In this document: positions 5,336 to 5,805 of the stretch, piece after piece
Layout: each line of letters opens with the position of its first letter
How positions within the stretch are numbered: the stretch's first letter is position 1
Assembly (NCBI GenBank): GCA_002362735.1
Contig: DEUU01000366.1
Coordinates: forward strand, 1-5,805
Reading direction: 5' to 3'
Length of the DNA stretch: 5,805 bases
Source of the DNA: Dehalococcoidia bacterium UBA3254
GTDB taxonomy: Bacteria > Chloroflexota > Dehalococcoidia > Dehalococcoidales > UBA3254
The notes under the pieces: model-generated
Told to the model about the DNA's origin: nothing
The model's input: the letters and a program-made list of their open reading frames with translations, nothing else
Database searches by the model: none
Translations under genes and position numbers: made by a program

Positions 5336-5805
5336 CTATTTCCCCTTAAAATTGGGTTTCCGCCCCTCAAGAATTGACCTGGTCCCTTCCGCGGCATCTT
5401 CACTATAGATACAAACATCTTCAAGAGCTTGAAAATCTGCTATATCTTGAGGAGTCGGAGTTTGCTGATATCTGAATATCCGTGAAATGGTTGCCTTGGT
5501 GTTGCCAACCGCCAAGGGCGCTTTTTCGGCAATCTCTTCTGCTAAAGCCATGGTAGTTGAAAAAACATCTTTTTTAGGAACCACGTAATTTACCAATCCC
5601 CATTCTTTGGCTTTTTGAGCGTCAATGATGCGGCCGGTTAACAAGAGTTCCTTGGCATTGTTCATTCCCATTACATTGATAAAACGTTGAACTGCCTGAT
5701 GAAAAAAGCATTGGCCAGCCCGAACCGTATACATACAAAACCGGGATATATCCGAAGCTATTCTGAAATCACAGCTTACCGCCAGATGACATCCTCCATT
5801 CAAGC
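5336..5805 (-). CDS. Crotonase-fold (enoyl-CoA hydratase/isomerase family) enzyme, N-terminus off the right edge
   Basis: The last 155 codons of a crotonase are visible; a family member is usually about 260 residues, so roughly 100 are missing. The first complete codon, TTG, encodes an internal Leu, not a start, because the sequence opens inside the conserved glycine-rich oxyanion-hole loop: NGGCHLAVSCDFRIAS, matching family GGGCELAxxCDxxxA. Further on come the family features LLTGRIIDAQKAKEWGLVN and a C-terminal SILEGRKPNFKGK (the usual E-G-x-x-x-F tail). Aligned without gaps to rat mitochondrial enoyl-CoA hydratase, the catalytic Glu144 position is His (visible residue 6) and Glu164 is Thr (visible residue 26), and the P-G-A-G-G-T-Q-R-L segment becomes C-F-F-H-Q-A-V-Q-R-F. 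A simple hydratase mechanism is therefore unlikely. Isomerase, C-C hydrolase or another crotonase chemistry on an acyl-CoA is possible. It is the most upstream gene seen, 68 bases before the AOR. Confidence 0.88.
   Translation of the reverse strand, partial: LNGGCHLAVSCDFRIASDISRFCMYTVRAGQCFFHQAVQRFINVMGMNNAKELLLTGRIIDAQKAKEWGLVNYVVPKKDVFSTTMALAEEIAEKAPLAVGNTKATISRIFRYQQTPTPQDIADFQALEDVCIYSEDAAEGTRSILEGRKPNFKGK

Noticed and set aside
5801..5803. TTG as start codon of the crotonase gene
   Set aside because: It falls in the middle of the conserved oxyanion-hole loop; the frame continues past the window edge, so the gene is simply cut.
1..5805. tRNA, CRISPR array, insertion sequence or phage features
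   Set aside because: I saw no cloverleaf-like segments, regularly spaced repeats, terminal inverted repeats or transposase motifs.

Overview
All six genes in this window lie on the minus strand and are read from right to left. No convincing terminator separates them, so they look like part of one catabolic operon cut at both ends. In transcription order they are: a crotonase-fold enzyme (5336-5805, N-terminus beyond the right edge), a complete tungsten-type aldehyde:ferredoxin oxidoreductase family protein (AOR, 3264-5267), a small 2x[4Fe-4S] ferredoxin-like protein (2871-3122), a truncated short-chain dehydrogenase (SDR, 2369-2662), a complete SDR (1437-2228), and a second, divergent AOR-family protein (1-1355, C-terminus beyond the left edge).

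The organism is most likely a strict anaerobe. Two tungsto-/molybdo-pterin AOR paralogues and a polyferredoxin-type partner are typical of anaerobes that handle low-potential electrons. Shine-Dalgarno sequences are strong (AGGAGG, GAGGAG, AAGGAG) and the DNA is moderately AT-rich. That would suit an anaerobic Firmicute such as a Peptococcaceae-like syntroph or sulfate reducer, but this placement is inference and nothing in the window fixes the taxon.

The gene mix suggests breakdown or reductive conversion of an acyl-CoA or cyclic carboxylic acid. The crotonase and SDRs would carry out hydration/hydrolysis and beta-hydroxyacyl oxidation steps. The AOR/ferredoxin pair would do a low-potential two-electron step. 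The complete AOR has a Cys (C312) where aldehyde-oxidising AORs have an acidic G-P-E-Y-E-type motif. As I recall, a Cys at about this place is the tungsten ligand of BamB, the catalytic subunit of class II benzoyl-CoA reductase, so this protein may be a BamB-like acyl-CoA reductase rather than an aldehyde oxidase. The second AOR keeps the acidic motif but has an altered Fe-S cysteine spacing (C-x2-C-x4-C). The visible crotonase half lacks both catalytic glutamates of classical enoyl-CoA hydratase. These changes together point to an uncommon pathway rather than ordinary beta-oxidation.

Intergenic gaps, in transcription order, are about 68, 141, 208, 140 and 81 bases, so no gene-free stretch exceeds 300 bases. 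The longest (2663-2870) holds three GGTTAT half-sites and a weak sigma-54-like match. I see no tRNA, rRNA, CRISPR array, insertion sequence or origin.
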